From Komarekiella atlantica HA4396-MV6 (GTDB lineage Bacteria; Cyanobacteriota; Cyanobacteriia; Cyanobacteriales; Nostocaceae), in the NCBI GenBank assembly GCA_019359395.1, contig JAHHHK010000006.1:238967-302966 (forward strand): DNA of 64,000 nt, in the 5' to 3' direction. The notes below the pieces were generated by a model, which worked only from the letters and a program-made list of their open reading frames with translations, did no database searches and was not told where the DNA came from. The position numbers were made by a program, and so were the translations under genes. This document shows positions 36,140 through 45,227 of this stretch, piece after piece (the stretch's first letter is position 1; the number at the start of each line of letters is the position of its first letter).

Positions 36140-36481
36140 ATGTACGACACAGATAAACGAAAGCTTTTATCCGCTCTGTCTCATGGAGCCATTTTTTTTA
36201 GCACTGCATTTATATCTGTAGGTGTACCTGTAGCTATATTTTTTGTCTCAGATGATCCTGTTGTTAAGGAAAACGCCAAAGAATCCATCAATTTCCACCT
36301 TAATGTCTGGTTTTATGGCTTCATTATTACAGGATTAGTTTGGATAACATTTGGTTTGTTGTTACCACTAGCAGGTCTTGGCTATCTATTACACTGGGGA
36401 CTAACAATTTGGGCATTAGCACAGGTTTTTAGCAATCCTGATACACCCTTTCGTTATCCCTTGATTTTCCGAATTCTGTAG
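36140..36481 (+). CDS. DUF4870 domain membrane protein
   Basis: A 113-residue protein with three to four hydrophobic segments (FFSTAFISVGVPVAIFFV, FYGFIITGLVWITFGLLLPL, LGYLLHWGLTIWALAQVF). The family motif VKENAKESINFHLNVWFYG (normally '..a.ealNfq') and the closing PFRYPLIFRIL identify DUF4870, a Tic20-like fold. The function is not known. GGGAG lies just before the ATG. It is divergent from prfC. Confidence 0.82.
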   Translation: MYDTDKRKLLSALSHGAIFFSTAFISVGVPVAIFFVSDDPVVKENAKESINFHLNVWFYGFIITGLVWITFGLLLPLAGLGYLLHWGLTIWALAQVFSNPDTPFRYPLIFRIL

Positions 36482-36657
36482 CACAAATTATGGTATGGAG
36501 TAATCGGCTCACTGAACCAATGCCTTATTGCCCAAATTCCCTAATTAATTTGGTCAGATTTTTTAGATTGTTTCTTTAAACCCGTCAAAGAGATGTCAAT
36601 CAAGCTGTAAAATACAAAATTGCCCCACAACTTCATTAAGAGTAGGGCAAAAGACAG

Positions 36658-36843
36658 TTAAGCACTATTCGTAGTCTGTCCGACAGCAAGAACGTTTTCC
36701 CTTGCTTTTGTGACGCTTTGTCTTGTGTCCATTAAAATTCTTTGAAAGTGCCTGGTGTCAATCGGTCTAGAGTAAGCAGCAAAAAGTGTTTTGATTTGTG
36801 GCAAACTTTTCTCAAAGAGACTCAACTGGATTTTGCTTGACAC
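36658..36843 (-). CDS. Small open frame of unknown origin
   Basis: A 61-codon frame from GTG (MSSKIQLSLFEKSLPQIKTL ... LAVGQTTNSA). A hairpin ttgccc/gggcaa followed by TTTTG on the minus strand (about 36619-36652) lies just after its stop and supports a transcribed unit. The frame remains open upstream of the GTG, so it may be the end of a truncated gene. On the plus strand at 36870-36971 a short Leu-rich frame (QVVDLLKQQIAGYELDKANR) also looks like a gene fragment. No family is recognised. The rest of 36482-37126 is empty. Confidence 0.3.
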   Translation of the reverse strand: MSSKIQLSLFEKSLPQIKTLFAAYSRPIDTRHFQRILMDTRQSVTKARENVLAVGQTTNSA

Positions 36844-37126
36844 ATCAGCTTCGCTGTAAGTAAATGCCCAAGTTGTTGATTTGCTTAAGCAGCAAATAGC
36901 AGGTTATGAATTAGATAAAGCTAACCGACTCAACTGTTTGTGTCTAATTACTCAAGCATTAAGTAAGTAGCGATGCAACTACTATTTAAGTAGATGTTAA
37001 TGTTTGATAATTAATAATTAATAGTATGAATACTTGGCTTAAGGGCGTCGTACCATACTTTATGGGACAAGCAAGCACCAGGTGCAGCATTGAACCGAAA
37101 GTTAGTCTTTACTTTTAAAAAGCCTT

Positions 37127-38107
37127 ATGTTTCCGACACATCGCCCCCGTCGTCTGCGTACCCATCCTCAACTGCGCCGGATGGTGCGCGAAACTGTATT
37201 AACAACGAATGATTTAATTTATCCTCTGTTTGCCGTACCCGGTGACGGAATTGCTAATGAAGTCAAATCAATGCCGGGAGTCTATCAGCTTTCGGTAGAC
37301 AAAATTGTCGAAGAGGCAAAAGAAGTTTATGACTTAGGTATTCCTGCCATTATTTTATTTGGTATTCCTGCGGATAAAGATGTAGATGCTACTGGTGCTT
37401 GGCATGATTGCGGCATCGTACAAAAAGCGGCTACTGCGGTCAAGAAAGCAGTCCCAGATTTAATTATCATTGCAGACACATGTCTGTGTGAATACACCAG
37501 TCATGGTCACTGTGGTTATCTGCAAGTGGGTGATTTGACAGGACGGGTTTTAAATGACCCAACCCTGGAGTTGCTAAAGAAAACAGCGGTTTCCCAAGCA
37601 AAAGCTGGTGCTGATATCATCGCACCTTCTGGGATGATGGATGGCTTTGTACAGGCAATTCGTGTGGGCTTGGATGAGGCAGGATTTCAAGATACGCCGA
37701 TTTTGTCTTATGCTGCTAAGTATGCATCAGCTTATTATGGCCCATTTCGGGATGCGGCTGATTCAACACCGCAATTTGGCGATCGCAGAACTTACCAAAT
37801 GGATCCAGGTAATGCTCGTGAAGCGATTAAAGAAATCGGATTGGATATTTCTGAAGGCGCTGATATGCTGATGGTTAAACCAGCTTTGGCATACATGGAT
37901 ATCATCTGGCGTGTTAAGGAAGCGAGTAATTTACCTGTTGCCGCTTACAATGTCTCTGGTGAGTATTCGATGGTTAAAGCTGCGGCTCTCAATGGTTGGA
38001 TTGATGAGGAGCGTGTAGTTTTGGAAACTTTAACTGGGTTTAAACGCGCTGGCGCTGACTTGATTTTGACTTACCATGCTAAAGATGCGGCGCGATGGTT
38101 GCGGTAA
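37127..38107 (+). CDS. hemB: Porphobilinogen synthase (delta-aminolevulinic acid dehydratase)
   Basis: A 326-residue enzyme that condenses two 5-aminolevulinate molecules to porphobilinogen, the first common step towards chlorophyll, haem and phycobilins. Features are the metal-site segment [14 protein letters not shown] (Cys-rich, zinc type; near residue 122), the two Schiff-base lysines in [17 protein letters not shown] (near 200) and [11 protein letters not shown] (near 252), and [13 protein letters not shown]. The Cys-rich metal site contrasts with the Asp-rich, Mg-dependent form of plants. Length and ends are normal. It is followed by dispersed repeats. Confidence 0.95.
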   Translation: MFPTHRPRRLRTHPQLRRMVRETVLTTNDLIYPLFAVPGDGIANEVKSMPGVYQLSVDKIVEEAKEVYDLGIPAIILFGIPADKDVDATGAWHDCGIVQKAATAVKKAVPDLIIIADTCLCEYTSHGHCGYLQVGDLTGRVLNDPTLELLKKTAVSQAKAGADIIAPSGMMDGFVQAIRVGLDEAGFQDTPILSYAAKYASAYYGPFRDAADSTPQFGDRRTYQMDPGNAREAIKEIGLDISEGADMLMVKPALAYMDIIWRVKEASNLPVAAYNVSGEYSMVKAAALNGWIDEERVVLETLTGFKRAGADLILTYHAKDAARWLR

Positions 38108-38129
38108 ACTAGTCATCTTGAATACTAAT

Positions 38130-38245
38130 TTTGTGGTGAATCTCACGCAGAGACGCAGCGAAAAGTTCTGTTCGCGTAGCGTCTCTGTCAGGAGAAGGAG
38201 GGTTTCCCTCCGCAGGAAACTTTTCAAGACAGAGGCACAGAGTTT
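38130..38245. repeat. Dispersed repeat block after hemB
   Basis: It contains tctcacgcagagacgcagcg, ttcgcgtagcgtctctgtca, the palindrome ggagggtttccctcc and aggaaacttttcaagacaga, all shared with blocks at 29883-30336 and 51553-51835. The remaining bases to 38492 hold no gene. Confidence 0.65.
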
Positions 38246-38492
38246 TTTTGTGTTTTGGTGTCTGGGCGTGAGATTGTTGTATTTTGGCTTGAACTAGTGC
38301 GAATTTATCTGAACGCTCAAACCGTAAGAAAGCGATCGCAGAATATCTCAACAAGCGCCACCCATGACTTACTATCCACTTATACTCGTAAATAGCGGGT
38401 TTTTTGCGTACTACAGCGCTTGATTTTGATATTTATCGGCGTTATCGTAAAAAGCCTTTCGAGCGGGTGTTTTAGGGATGCGATCGCTACGT

Positions 38493-38915
38493 TTATGAAT
38501 CTGAAAAATAGCAACTTAGAAAATCTTGCGGTGTCAAAATTGGAATTCCGTTATATTCTATTAACACCAATAAATCTAAATCACCAGTAACAATTGCTTC
38601 AGCATTCGCTGCAATAGCCGCAGCCAGAATTATACTATCTTTTTGATCGCGTAATTGAGGAGCATCTACAGAGATAGTTGGACAAAACTGTAGGACATCT
38701 TTTGTGGCCTCAATCACATCTTCTAAGTTTAAATTTAAAGACTGGATTTTGGACTGAAACTTTGGGCGACGTAAAGTAGTTTCTAGTTCCAGAAATAAAG
38801 CATCAGAAGCAAATATAGTTATTGTCTGTTTTTGTGCCAGTATCACAACTTTATCTGGCACTCCTCCCCACAGTAATGCTGAAATCCAAATATTGACATC
38901 AACTACAACCCTCAT
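38493..38915 (-). CDS. PIN-domain toxin (VapC-like), intact copy
   Basis: A 140-residue PIN-domain protein of the 'putative toxin component, PIN family' group. Conserved acidic residues are Asp6 (VVVDVNIWISALLWGG), Glu in LFLELETTL (near 43), Asp in QKDSIILAAA (near 92) and Asp112/114 in TGDLDLL. It is expected to be a metal-dependent RNase. The ATG overlaps the antitoxin stop by four bases (ATGA). A tandem paralogue lies immediately upstream at 39232-40564 but is broken by an IS. Confidence 0.87.
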   Translation of the reverse strand: MRVVVDVNIWISALLWGGVPDKVVILAQKQTITIFASDALFLELETTLRRPKFQSKIQSLNLNLEDVIEATKDVLQFCPTISVDAPQLRDQKDSIILAAAIAANAEAIVTGDLDLLVLIEYNGIPILTPQDFLSCYFSDS

Positions 38916-39178
38916 TTGTCAGTCCAAAGTTCTTGTCTAACTTCTTTGACTATTTGACTGATTTCTTCAAGCGTTGGTTGATTTGGATCTGAACCAGCCT
39001 CTTTGACTCGTTCTCTTAATTCTTTTAGTGTCAATCGTTTATAAGTTTTTGTGAAAACTATCTCATCTTCCGTAACTGAGACTTCATACTCAGTACAGGG
39101 CTGAAGCTGTGCCAACACTTCTGGAGGAATTTCTAGCTTTCCATCAGCCGTCACTTTAGCAACAATATTTGTACTCAT
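38912..39178 (-). CDS. AbrB-like antitoxin, module 1
   Basis: An 88-residue protein. The N-terminal half (TNIVAKVTADGKLEIPPEVL, AQLQPCTEYEVSV) is a SpoVT/AbrB-like swapped-hairpin DNA-binding domain, and the C-terminal helices (LTLKELRERVKEAG, TLEEISQIVKEVRQEL) likely wrap the toxin. It is coupled to the downstream PIN toxin by a four-base overlap. It is a close paralogue of the antitoxin at 40561-40830; the N-termini are almost identical (STNIVAKVTA.GKLEIP.EVL). Confidence 0.85.
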   Translation of the reverse strand: MSTNIVAKVTADGKLEIPPEVLAQLQPCTEYEVSVTEDEIVFTKTYKRLTLKELRERVKEAGSDPNQPTLEEISQIVKEVRQELWTDK

Positions 39179-39543
39179 AATTTCAATGTGCGAGTCTGAT
39201 TCTATTTTATACTTTTATTGGTTTTTACTTATTAATCTGAAAAATAACGACTGAGAAAACCTTGCGGTGTCAAAATTGGAATTCCGTTAAATTCTATCAA
39301 CACCAATAAATCTAAATCACCAGTAACAATTGCTTCAGCATTTGCTGCAATAGCCGCAGCCAAAACAAAATTATCTTTTGGGTCACGCAATTGAGGAGCA
39401 TCTACAAAAATGGTTGGACAATCATTTGATAAACCCTTAACTACAGACATTAAATCCCCAACTGTATAACCTCTTTGTTGTAGTTGCAGTTGAAATTTCT
39501 CACGTTTTAAAGTTTTTTCTAGTTCCAATAATAAAAATTCAGA

Positions 39544-40451
39544 GACCATTTATAAAGTAAATCTTTAGATGGCTAAACGACGTAACATAATACGAGTCAT
39601 AACGGCATATATGGCAGCTTCGCTCATTTCAGGAAGACGTTCGTAATCCTTACTCAAACGACGGTACTGGTTAAACCAAGCGAATGTTCTTTCTACTACC
39701 CAACGCTTGGGTAAAACCTCAAACTCTTTATCAGTAGGGCGTATGACCTCAACATCCGCTTGAATCATCAACCAAACAGCCAGTGCAAACTTATCACCGT
39801 CATACCCCGAATCAACCCACATAACTTCAACTTTTTCCAATAATTCTGGGCGTTCCTCTACCAGTTCCATCAAGGCATAGGCTGCAAGAACTCTTTCAGG
39901 AGCATTGCCTTGGCTCACAATCACTTTGAGCAATAGCCCAAGACTATCAACGATTGTCTGGCGTTTCCTTCCTTTGACTAGCTTGCCACCATCAAAGCCG
40001 TAGACATCCCCCTTTTTTCAGCCGTTTTTACCGACTGACTATCTGCTGCGATCGCACTTGGTTGTGTTGATCTACCTAATGTCGAGCGAACCTGACCGCG
40101 TAGTGTATGGTTTAATTTTTCCCAAACTCCCTTGCGTTGCCATTTCCTGTAATAGCTATAAACTGTTGAACTTGGAGGAAAGTCTGCTGGCAGCATATTC
40201 CATTGACATCCTGTTTTCAAGTGATAGTAGATTGCATTACATACTGCTCGCATATCAGTTGTGCGCGGATGTCCTCCTTCTTTAGCTGCTGGAATTAAGG
40301 GAGCCAGGATTTCCCACTCCATATCTGTTAAGTCTGTGGGGTAAGACTTTCGTGCCATGAACAACTATGTAAATACACTGTATATGAGGTATTTTAATCC
40401 TTGCAGTAATCCCTTCCTACTCGCCTTTAGATTTACTTTATAAATAGCCTC
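39544..40451 (-). mobile_element. IS5-family insertion sequence with inverted ends and target duplication
   Basis: About 908 bases. The ends are inverted: gaccatttataaagtaaatct on the left and, on the other strand, gaggctatttataaagtaaa on the right (offset by two bases). Both sides are flanked by tcaga (39539-39543 and 40452-40456), the apparent target duplication. The insertion interrupts the PIN toxin reading frame, which proves its borders. Confidence 0.82.
39565..40358 (-). CDS. IS5-family transposase in two overlapping frames
   Basis: The first frame (start ATG 40358, MARKSYPTDLTDMEWEILAP) carries the N-terminal domain (HPRTTDMRAVCNAIYYHLKT, WNMLPADFPPSSTVYSYYRK) and the first catalytic region (AADSQSVKTAEK). 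At 40008-40018 the mRNA has six A then five G. Reading on in the -1 frame gives DVYGFDGGKLVKGRKRQTIV, then LLLKVIV, VMWVDSGYDGDKFA and WVVERTFAWFNQYRRLSKDY. All DDE regions are intact across the shift, and no other defect is seen. Programmed -1 frameshifting or slippage, known in parts of the IS5 family, is likely; a real mutation is the alternative. Confidence 0.8.
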
Positions 40452-40560
40452 TCAGAAGCAAATACATTAATTTGTTGATTTCTTGCTAAACGCAAGGTTT
40501 TACCAGGAACACCTCCCCACAACAAGGCTGAAATCCAAACATTGACATCAAGGATAACTC

Positions 40561-40830
40561 TCATGGATTAGACCATAACTCCCGTCTGACATCCTTGACA
40601 ATTTCACTAATTTCTTCCAAGGTGGGTTGATTAGGATCAGGTTCTAAGTTTTCTAAGCCTTGCAGAAATTCATCTAAATCTACATTCGGCTTAGTAATTT
40701 TTTTCAACACAATTTCATCTTCTGTAACCGAGACTTCATATTCTGTTAAAGGTTGGAGTTTAACCAACACCTCTGATGGGATTTCCAGTTTTCCCTCAGC
40801 CGTCACTTTAGCAACAATATTTGTACTCAT
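40561..40830 (-). CDS. AbrB-like antitoxin, module 2
   Basis: An 89-residue paralogue of the antitoxin at 38912-39178. The N-terminal AbrB-like domain is TNIVAKVTAEGKLEIPSEVL, VKLQPLTEYEVSV. The C-terminal half differs (KPNVDLDEFLQGLENLEP) until the shared TLEEISEIVKDVRREL. The stop overlaps the ATG of the disrupted PIN toxin (ATGA). With its toxin lost it may persist as an orphan, and could still bind the promoter or the paralogous toxin. Confidence 0.83.
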   Translation of the reverse strand: MSTNIVAKVTAEGKLEIPSEVLVKLQPLTEYEVSVTEDEIVLKKITKPNVDLDEFLQGLENLEPDPNQPTLEEISEIVKDVRRELWSNP

Positions 40831-41258
40831 AGTTTAAATTTTCTACTTTTATAGATTTTATCCTTTTCTCCTTCGTCACCCCCATCTCTCTAGCTCAGTA
40901 TTGAGACAAAGGCTTGTTGTCATGCTGTGAGAAAGCCTTCTCACAGGATACGAAACGTAGGGAACGAAGTATCTTGGAGGTTTGTTACGCCGCTTCATCC
41001 CTTTGCTTAGAATGACCGAGTTTTGTTTAAATAGTTAAATAACGTAGCTAGAGAGCGTCAGAATAAGCAAATCAAACTTTGTCTAGTGATCTCGTTGCAA
41101 AAACAGAAACCAAAACAGATATCGCTGACTGTACCCATAGAATAAAATTAAATTAATTTTTCAGCAATTTCTCTGAGGACAATTAAATAATTTACTAGTA
41201 TGTGGGATTCGTTCAGTTAGGAATATCGCTGTAAATCATCATGAAATAAGGCTTAACA
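40831..41258. other. Upstream regions of module 2 and of the CHAT gene
   Basis: 428 bases without a gene. At about 40919-41015 there is a palindrome-rich stretch (tgtgagaaagccttctcaca, then ggaacgaagtatctt and cgcttcatccctttg) resembling the interior of the MITE-like element at 13097. The remainder should hold two divergent promoters. Confidence 0.45.
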
Positions 41259-44200
41259 ATGATCAAGAGTGCAAAGTCTCAGTGCATTTACCATAAATTG
41301 CTGCAAGATTTTACCTGCTACAGTTTAACTGCGTTACTTGTGGTTGTGTTATCTGATGCAGCGGGGGCAACGAAAAATACAGAGTTACAGATAGCACAAG
41401 TAGAACCGATTTCTCAAGAAACTATTGGTGTAGCGGCGAAACGAGCGTATGCAGATTCGTTTTCAGAAAATATAGTTAGGGAAAGCTTTACTCATGTCAA
41501 CACTGCAACATTAGGACTGCAAATAGCCCAGTCACCAGCCACAAAACCTACTCCAAGTCTAATCCAACCACTAATTGATAAAGCATCTCAACTCTTCAAA
41601 GAAGCAATTGAACTGTCCAAGCAACCATCAGCAGCATCAAAGCGACAGGCAATTACTAAATACGAAGAGAGTCTAAAAATCTGGAGATTACCAGAAGTAC
41701 GTGCCGTAATACCTCAAGAAGCCCGATCCTATGAGGCTTTAATACTTTGTGCGATCGCCAGTACCTACGGTAATCTGAATGAAAACACCAAAGCTCTGGG
41801 ATATTTGGAGCAAGCATTAGCTATTTCGCGGGAAATAAAGGATCGCCTTCTTGAAGCTCGTATGCTTTCGACAATCGGCAATATCTACGGCTTCAACCTG
41901 ACTGAATACACAAAAGCTGTGGGATATCTGGAACAAGCATTAGCTATCTTGCGGGAATCCAAAGAACCAAAGGCTCGCTCCTTGCAACGTGTAACGCTCA
42001 TAGTACTTGGTGGATTTTACAAACAATTAGGGGAAAAGCAAAAAGCGATTGATGCTGATAAGGAAGCTCAGTCATTGTCTGATGCTGATATACCAATTCA
42101 CAAGGCAAATAACGGTTTACAAGAACGAGCAGATAGACTGACACAAACCGCATTAAAATACCAAAATTTGGGTGAAACAGAGAAAGCCCTTGATTCTTAC
42201 CGACAAGCACTAGAAATCTATCGCCAAACAAAAGATTTATTGGAACAAGGACTAACACTCAGTAGCATAGGCTTAGTCTACAGTTCAAGGGGCGATCGCG
42301 CTTCAGCAGAAAAATATATCCAGCAGGCTTTAGAGTTACAAAAAACAGTCCAAAGACAATCAGAACAGGACGCAAAATCTCAAAGCGATCAAATCATTAT
42401 TCTCACGCAAATTGCCATTAGCTACTCTGCATTAGGTGATATACAACAGCAAATAGTCTACTTAAATCAAGGACGAATTATAGCCCATGAGCTAGGTAGA
42501 AGCCAAGACGAAGCAGGTTTGATTTCCGATATCGGTGAGGCTTACTATAATTTAGGTGAAACTCAAAAAGCCCTTGATAATTTTACTCAAGCTTTAAAGC
42601 TACAAACTGAAATTAAAGATGTTCAAGAACAAGCTAAAACGCTAGTAAATATTGCTTCTATCCATAGACAATCTGGAGAATTTCAACAAGCTCTAGATAT
42701 ACTAAATCAAGCACTGGAGATTTCTAAGCAAAAACATAACTCCCTTTTAAAAAGAGAGATTATCTCTCAAATGAGTTATGTTTACGGAGATTTAGGGGCT
42801 TATGAATTAAGTATTGAAAAAAGCAAAGAAGTTTTGGCAATATATCAGCAAAGTAATCCGCGTTTAGTAGGAAGTATTCTCTTTTCCATAGGTGCTGCTT
42901 ATCAAGGAAGTTGCTTTTATCAAGAAAAACCAGAAGATTGCCGTCAAGCATTGGACTATTTTAACCAAGGATTAACATCTGCCCGCAAACAAGGTTCTTT
43001 CTCCAGCCAAGCCAACTTCCTTGGAATCATTGCCAAGACTTATGAATTATTGGAGGATTATCCGCAAGCAATTACCAATGCCAAACAAGCTTTAGAATTA
43101 TCGCGCAAATATAGCCTTAAACAGGGTGAAAACAGTTCCCTTCTTTATTTAAGCGCTGCTTATGAACGTGCAGGGGATTATCAAAACGCCCTTAATTATA
43201 GTAAACAATCTTTGTTGCTATCACAGCAACTAGGAGATTTAACATCACAAGCTACCGTCTACAAAATCCAAGGTAAGATTTACAGATCCATGAATCAGCC
43301 GCAGTTGGCTATAGAGGTTTACAACCAAGAACTAAAGCTAGCGCAGCAAATTGGTGACATATCACAACAAACTTATCCACTTTATCAGATAGCCGTAATT
43401 GAGCGCGATCGCGGAAATCTCAACCAAGCCAGGACACAAATAGAAACAGCCATAAAAATCATTGAGAATACGCGCAGCAATGTCAACAGAGATGATTTGC
43501 GTACTTCTTACTTCGCCACAGTGCAGGATTATTACAAGTTTTACATCGACTTGCTGATGCAGTTGCACAAAAAAGACCCATCAAAAGGATACGACGCATT
43601 AGCGCTGCACATCAGTGAGCGATCGCGCGCCCGCAGTTTGATAGAACTTTTAACTGAAGCTCACGCGGATATTCGTAAAGGCGTTGACCCGAAACTTTTG
43701 GTAGAGGAAAAGCGTTTGCGGTGGAAACTTGATGCTCAAGTGAAACTGCTTCCAGAGCTACCTGGTAACAAAAAAGTGCAAGCAGCAGCTTTGAAAAAGG
43801 AAATTGATAATCTCCTCAGTCAACAAAAAGAACTACAAACAAAAATCCGCATCAGTAGCCCTAAATTTGCTGGATTACAGTATCCAGACCCGGAACGGGA
43901 TATCCTAAAGTTGCCCCAAATTCAGCAACAACTAGATAAAGATACCCTGTTGCTGCAATATTCCTTGGGTGAAAAACACAGCTATCTTTGGGCTGTCACT
44001 CCTAATTCCATCAATAGCTACGAACTCCCTGGACGTGAAGCGATAGAAACATCAGCAGGAAAGTTCAAGGAACTATTGAGAAAATGTCAAAAACCAGGTA
44101 TTGACTGCCAGAAGTTACCCGCAGAGAAAAAAGCCAAAGATTTTCAAGAAACCACCCAAGCTGCAACTGAACTTAGCCAGCTTATCCTTGCACCTGTTTC

Positions 44201-45152
44201 AGGGAAGTTGGGCAAAAAGCGTTTAGTGATTGTCGCAGATGGTGCATTGCAAGAAATCCCATTTTCAGCATTATCAGAACCAAATCAGATATCTCAGCTT
44301 GAAAAGTCGCCACAGGTGGGGAAATCTAATTATCAACCTCTTCTAGTTAACCACGAGATTGTAAACCTACCCTCCGTCACCGCCATTGCCACCCATAGGC
44401 AAGACTTGAACAAACGCCAAGCTGCACCCAAAACCCTAGCTGTTCTTGCTGACCCTGTATTTGCGGCTGATGACAAACGAGTGACAGGTAAAGACCCTTC
44501 TCTAGGCCCCGAACTCAACCTCGAACAGTCTAGCCTCCAACAATCCGCGAGAAATCTTAACCGTGCAGGATGGAGACGGCTACTGGGTACGCGCACAGAA
44601 GCCGAGCAAATATTAAAACTTGTACCACCCTCGGAAAGCTTACAGGCTTTTGATTTTGATGCCAATTACAATCTGGCAACTAGTCCAAAACTCAAACAAT
44701 ATCGATTCATACTCTTTGCAACCCACGGTTTTGCTGACCCTATCAAGCCAGAATTGTCAGGAATCGTACTTTCTCAGATAAACAAACAAGGCAAACCTAA
44801 TATTCCAAGTACCCTACGGCTGGGTGACATTTTTAACTTGGATTTGGGTGCAGATTTAGTTGTACTGAGTGCTTGCGAAACGGGTTTAGGTAAGGATGTC
44901 CAAGGTGAAGGATTGGTGGGCTTGACACGAGGATTGATGTATGCAGGCGCAAAACGTGCTGTGGTGTCTTTGTGGCAAGTCAACGACACAGCAACATCAA
45001 AATTGATGCCCCAGTTTTACACAGCGATCTTGCAGCAAAAAGCATCTCCCACAACTGCCCTACGCGAGGCACAGATCAAACTGTGGCAGCAAGAAAATTG
45101 GCGAAACCCTTACTATTGGGCGGCTTTTACCTTGCAAGGTGAGTGGAGATAA
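41259..45152 (+). CDS. Exported TPR-CHAT caspase-like protease
   Basis: A 1297-residue protein. A hydrophobic N-terminal segment (YSLTALLVVVLSDAAGATKN) suggests export. Residues about 130-760 are tandem TPRs (for example GYLEQALAISREIKDRLLEA, ALDNFTQALKLQTEIKDVQE). The C-terminal third is a CHAT domain: preceding coiled region (SLIELLTEAHADIRKG), LLLQYSLGEKHSYLWAV, LVIVADGALQEIPFSAL, the catalytic His in FATHGFADP and Cys in VVLSACETGLGKD. The domain ends LMYAGAKRAVVSLWQVND. CHAT proteases are caspase relatives that cut partner proteins. The next gene encodes a trypsin-like protease 75 bases away, so the two may act together. The trigger is unknown. Confidence 0.9.
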   Translation: MIKSAKSQCIYHKLLQDFTCYSLTALLVVVLSDAAGATKNTELQIAQVEPISQETIGVAAKRAYADSFSENIVRESFTHVNTATLGLQIAQSPATKPTPSLIQPLIDKASQLFKEAIELSKQPSAASKRQAITKYEESLKIWRLPEVRAVIPQEARSYEALILCAIASTYGNLNENTKALGYLEQALAISREIKDRLLEARMLSTIGNIYGFNLTEYTKAVGYLEQALAILRESKEPKARSLQRVTLIVLGGFYKQLGEKQKAIDADKEAQSLSDADIPIHKANNGLQERADRLTQTALKYQNLGETEKALDSYRQALEIYRQTKDLLEQGLTLSSIGLVYSSRGDRASAEKYIQQALELQKTVQRQSEQDAKSQSDQIIILTQIAISYSALGDIQQQIVYLNQGRIIAHELGRSQDEAGLISDIGEAYYNLGETQKALDNFTQALKLQTEIKDVQEQAKTLVNIASIHRQSGEFQQALDILNQALEISKQKHNSLLKREIISQMSYVYGDLGAYELSIEKSKEVLAIYQQSNPRLVGSILFSIGAAYQGSCFYQEKPEDCRQALDYFNQGLTSARKQGSFSSQANFLGIIAKTYELLEDYPQAITNAKQALELSRKYSLKQGENSSLLYLSAAYERAGDYQNALNYSKQSLLLSQQLGDLTSQATVYKIQGKIYRSMNQPQLAIEVYNQELKLAQQIGDISQQTYPLYQIAVIERDRGNLNQARTQIETAIKIIENTRSNVNRDDLRTSYFATVQDYYKFYIDLLMQLHKKDPSKGYDALALHISERSRARSLIELLTEAHADIRKGVDPKLLVEEKRLRWKLDAQVKLLPELPGNKKVQAAALKKEIDNLLSQQKELQTKIRISSPKFAGLQYPDPERDILKLPQIQQQLDKDTLLLQYSLGEKHSYLWAVTPNSINSYELPGREAIETSAGKFKELLRKCQKPGIDCQKLPAEKKAKDFQETTQAATELSQLILAPVSGKLGKKRLVIVADGALQEIPFSALSEPNQISQLEKSPQVGKSNYQPLLVNHEIVNLPSVTAIATHRQDLNKRQAAPKTLAVLADPVFAADDKRVTGKDPSLGPELNLEQSSLQQSARNLNRAGWRRLLGTRTEAEQILKLVPPSESLQAFDFDANYNLATSPKLKQYRFILFATHGFADPIKPELSGIVLSQINKQGKPNIPSTLRLGDIFNLDLGADLVVLSACETGLGKDVQGEGLVGLTRGLMYAGAKRAVVSLWQVNDTATSKLMPQFYTAILQQKASPTTALREAQIKLWQQENWRNPYYWAAFTLQGEWR

Positions 45153-45227
45153 GGTTTTCTCGTTCTCATACTCTGATGGGGGCGAGTTTAGCTAGTTCAA
45201 ATATTCAATTTAGGAGTGTTAGTAGCA

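Larger units (their letters stand above)
39232..40564 (-). pseudogene. PIN-domain toxin, second copy, split by an IS
   Basis: The 5' part (40564-40452) reads MRVILDVNVWISALLWGGVP, GKTLRLARNQQINVFASE. The 3' part (39543-39232) continues SEFLLLELEKTLKREKFQLQ to NGIPILTPQGFLSRYFSD. Removing the IS and one copy of the duplicated tcaga joins FASE to FLLLELE in frame, giving a normal PIN protein. The truncated product ends RLFIK after 43 residues, losing the catalytic Asp residues downstream. Thus this toxin is inactive while its antitoxin (40561-40830) remains. Confidence 0.88.
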
